Shown here piece by piece: positions 3,777 through 5,112 of a stretch of DNA of 5,112 nt. The notes beneath the pieces were generated by a model that was not told the DNA's origin, did not search any database, and saw nothing but the letters and a program-made list of their open reading frames with translations. The DNA is taken from assembly GCA_947591565.1 (NCBI GenBank), contig CANQDH010000073.1:1-5112 (forward strand), read 5' to 3'. Numbering within the stretch: the stretch's first letter is position 1; every line of letters starts with the position of its first letter. This DNA is from an uncultured Bacilli bacterium. GTDB lineage: Bacteria; Bacillota_I; Bacilli_A; RF39; UBA660. The position numbers and the translations under genes were made by a program.

Positions 3777-5036
3777 TTATTCTTCTTCACAAAGTTTAAT
3801 ATCAGCACCAACATTACTTAATTTTTCAATAATGTTTTCATATCCTCTTAAAATATGTTCGCAATTATTAATTATCGTTGTACCTTCAGCTATTAAGGCT
3901 GCAAGTAACATACAAGCACCGGCTCTTAAATCGGTTGCGACAACTTCTTTACCTTTAAGTTTCGTTGGACCATTTATATATATAACATGGTCATTTACTT
4001 GCTTAATATCAGCACCCATTTCATTTAAATAGGCAACATTTTTAAATCTACTTTCGTATATGGTTTCTTCTAAAACCGATAAACCATTACACTGAGTTAA
4101 AAGAGTTGTAAGTGGTTGCTGTAAATCGGTTGGAAAACCAGGATAACCAAGAGTTTTAATTTCAATAGGTTTTAAAGTCGAAACACTTGATATAATTAAA
4201 CTATCATCGGTCATGATAATAGGTATACCCATTTCTTTTAGTTTTGAAAGAAGTGATTCTATATGGTCAGTAATAATATTACTCACCTTTAATTCTCTAC
4301 CTGCAAGTGCTCCAAGGATGGTATATGTTCCTGCTTCGATTCGATCAGGAATAACTTCGGAAAAGCATCCATCTAACTTAGAAACACCAATAATTTTAAT
4401 TTCACTTGTTCCGGCTCCTGATATTTTAGCCCCCATATTGTTTAAATATGTTGCAACATTGACAACTTCTGGTTCTTTAGCAGCATTTTCAAGGATTGTT
4501 GTACCTTCAGCTTTAACAGATGCAAGTAAAGTATTAATAGTTGCCCCAACACTTGGCATATCTAAATAAATATGACTACCTACTAATTTTTTAGCCTGTA
4601 TAGTGTATTTATTGTCTTTTTCAACAACATCAGCACCTAGTAACTTAAAGGCTTTTAAAGTTTGATCTATCGGTCTAGCCCCTATAGAACATCCACCCGG
4701 AAAATACATTTCGACAAAATTAAATTTGCCAAGTAAAGCACCCATAAAATAATATGAAGCACGAAGTTTACTAGATAATTCTTTAGGAATTTCTTTGTTT
4801 ATAAGACTTGAATTATCAATTTCCATAAAACTACCTTGGCGCGTAATTTTTGAGCCTAAAAATTCTAGTGTTTCAGTTAGCGCATCAATATCAGAAACAT
4901 CAGGAATATTATCAATTTTAACAATTCCATCTGAAAGGATAGAAGCAGGAACTAAGGCAACAGCACTATTTTTGGCTCCACTTATTTTAATTTCGCCTGT
5001 TAGTGTTTTACCACCATTTATTATAATTTGTTTCAT
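3777..5036 (-). CDS. murA: UDP-N-acetylglucosamine 1-carboxyvinyltransferase, MurZ/MurAB type
   Basis: MurA transfers enolpyruvate from phosphoenolpyruvate to UDP-GlcNAc, the first committed step of peptidoglycan synthesis, in the cytoplasm; fosfomycin targets its active-site Cys. The 419-residue length is normal. Visible residues: K22 in ISGAKNSAVA (18-27), LRASYYFMGA (91-100), catalytic C116 in PGGCSIGARPID (113-124), R121, D231 in PDRIEAGT (230-237), D304 in PGFPTDLQQP (299-308), R371 in DLRAGA, and R397 in HILRGYE (394-400). The SGAKNSAVA, ASYYFMGA and KTLGYPGFPTDLQQP wording is closest to S. aureus MurZ/B. subtilis MurAB in my memory, and adjacency to rpmE supports MurAB rather than MurAA. 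Fosfomycin sensitivity is expected from Cys at 116. Odd: the conserved His a few residues after RPxD (H125 in E. coli) is Thr (T126). Start ATG 5036 has GGAGG (5043-5047) 6 bases upstream. Confidence 0.96.
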   Translation of the reverse strand: MKQIIINGGKTLTGEIKISGAKNSAVALVPASILSDGIVKIDNIPDVSDIDALTETLEFLGSKITRQGSFMEIDNSSLINKEIPKELSSKLRASYYFMGALLGKFNFVEMYFPGGCSIGARPIDQTLKAFKLLGADVVEKDNKYTIQAKKLVGSHIYLDMPSVGATINTLLASVKAEGTTILENAAKEPEVVNVATYLNNMGAKISGAGTSEIKIIGVSKLDGCFSEVIPDRIEAGTYTILGALAGRELKVSNIITDHIESLLSKLKEMGIPIIMTDDSLIISSVSTLKPIEIKTLGYPGFPTDLQQPLTTLLTQCNGLSVLEETIYESRFKNVAYLNEMGADIKQVNDHVIYINGPTKLKGKEVVATDLRAGACMLLAALIAEGTTIINNCEHILRGYENIIEKLSNVGADIKLCEEE

Positions 5037-5047
5037 TTTTATCCTCC

Positions 5048-5068
5048 ATTTATATCTATAATATAAAT
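5048..5068. repeat. Inverted repeat in the murA leader
   Basis: ATTTATAT (5048-5055) and ATATAAAT (5061-5068) form a perfect 8-bp inverted repeat with a 5-base centre directly upstream of the murA Shine-Dalgarno. It is all A and T apart from the centre, so it could be chance; a -10-like TATATT also lies inside it. Confidence 0.25.
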
Positions 5069-5100
5069 ATGTAATTTATTTATTTTGGTGTTTAAGCCCT

Positions 5101-5106
5101 ATTATA
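5101..5106 (-). promoter_or_regulatory. Possible -10 element for murA
   Basis: The minus strand reads TATAAT in CATATAATAGGG near the right edge. A -35 hexamer would lie outside the window, so this cannot be confirmed. If real, the murA leader would be about 58 bases. Confidence 0.25.
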
Positions 5107-5112
5107 TGACCC

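Noticed and set aside
3832..5061. Three plus-strand open frames opposite murA
   Set aside because: All are antisense shadows of a strongly conserved gene; no ribosome-binding sites or family features.
5076..5111. Possible C-terminal end of an upstream gene (11 codons then TAA)
   Set aside because: Another frame also stops nearby, at 5092-5094, and the sequence is too short to tell a gene end from chance.
1..5112. Mobile element, CRISPR, prophage or toxin-antitoxin cassette
   Set aside because: No transposase, integrase, regular repeat-spacer pattern or typical small gene pair is visible; all genes are core or sporulation functions with uniform base composition.

Overview
This window is a compact, very AT-rich (about 70% by eye) stretch of a low-GC Gram-positive (Firmicutes/Bacilli) chromosome. 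All eight supported genes lie on the minus strand, so they read from right to left: murA (UDP-GlcNAc enolpyruvyl transferase, MurZ/MurAB type), a membrane-anchored SGNH-fold protein, rpmE (ribosomal protein bL31), rpiB (sugar-phosphate isomerase), a DUF1146/YwzB small membrane protein, spoIID, spoIIQ and the start of spoIIID. The three sporulation genes show that the lineage is, or descends from, an endospore former. An uncultured gut-type member of the Bacilli (Erysipelotrichia or a neighbouring lineage) is a reasonable guess, but nothing here fixes the genus. The Trp codons I checked are TGG, and the complete genes end in TAA or TAG, so nothing argues against the standard code.

Layout. 5037-5112 is the murA leader. 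3777-5036 is murA, ending at a strong intrinsic terminator (3728-3752). 3007-3717 is the SGNH-like gene, whose ribosome-binding site abuts that terminator. 2682-2897 is rpmE, with a clear vegetative promoter and a leader hairpin, ending at a terminator that overlaps its last codons. 2115-2555 and 1928-2122 are rpiB and the DUF1146 gene, overlapping by 8 bases. 962-1876 is spoIID and 268-906 is spoIIQ, ending at a terminator (248-267). 1-197 is the first 65 codons of spoIIID, which starts with TTG. No gap exceeds about 130 bases. I see no mobile element, tRNA, rRNA or CRISPR.

Functional logic. From memory of the B. subtilis map, murAB, rpmE, rpiB (ywlF), ywzB, spoIID, spoIIQ and spoIIID occur there in this same order and orientation, spread over a much larger segment with rho, prfA, glyA, upp and the atp operon in between. 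The window looks like that ancestral segment with most intervening genes removed. The genes join peptidoglycan precursor synthesis (MurA), engulfment-stage peptidoglycan hydrolysis (SpoIID), the forespore-mother cell channel (SpoIIQ) and mother-cell transcription control (SpoIIID) with housekeeping genes.

Most notable points. The SGNH protein has lost all three catalytic triad residues. RpiB lacks the histidine usually assigned to ring opening. MurA has Thr where a conserved active-site His is expected. SpoIIQ has a dead LytM site. There are also several terminator/promoter overlaps and candidate sporulation-sigma promoters. I found no clearly new multi-gene system; the degenerate SGNH gene, in the place where B. 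subtilis has glpX and rho, is the best candidate for undescribed biology.
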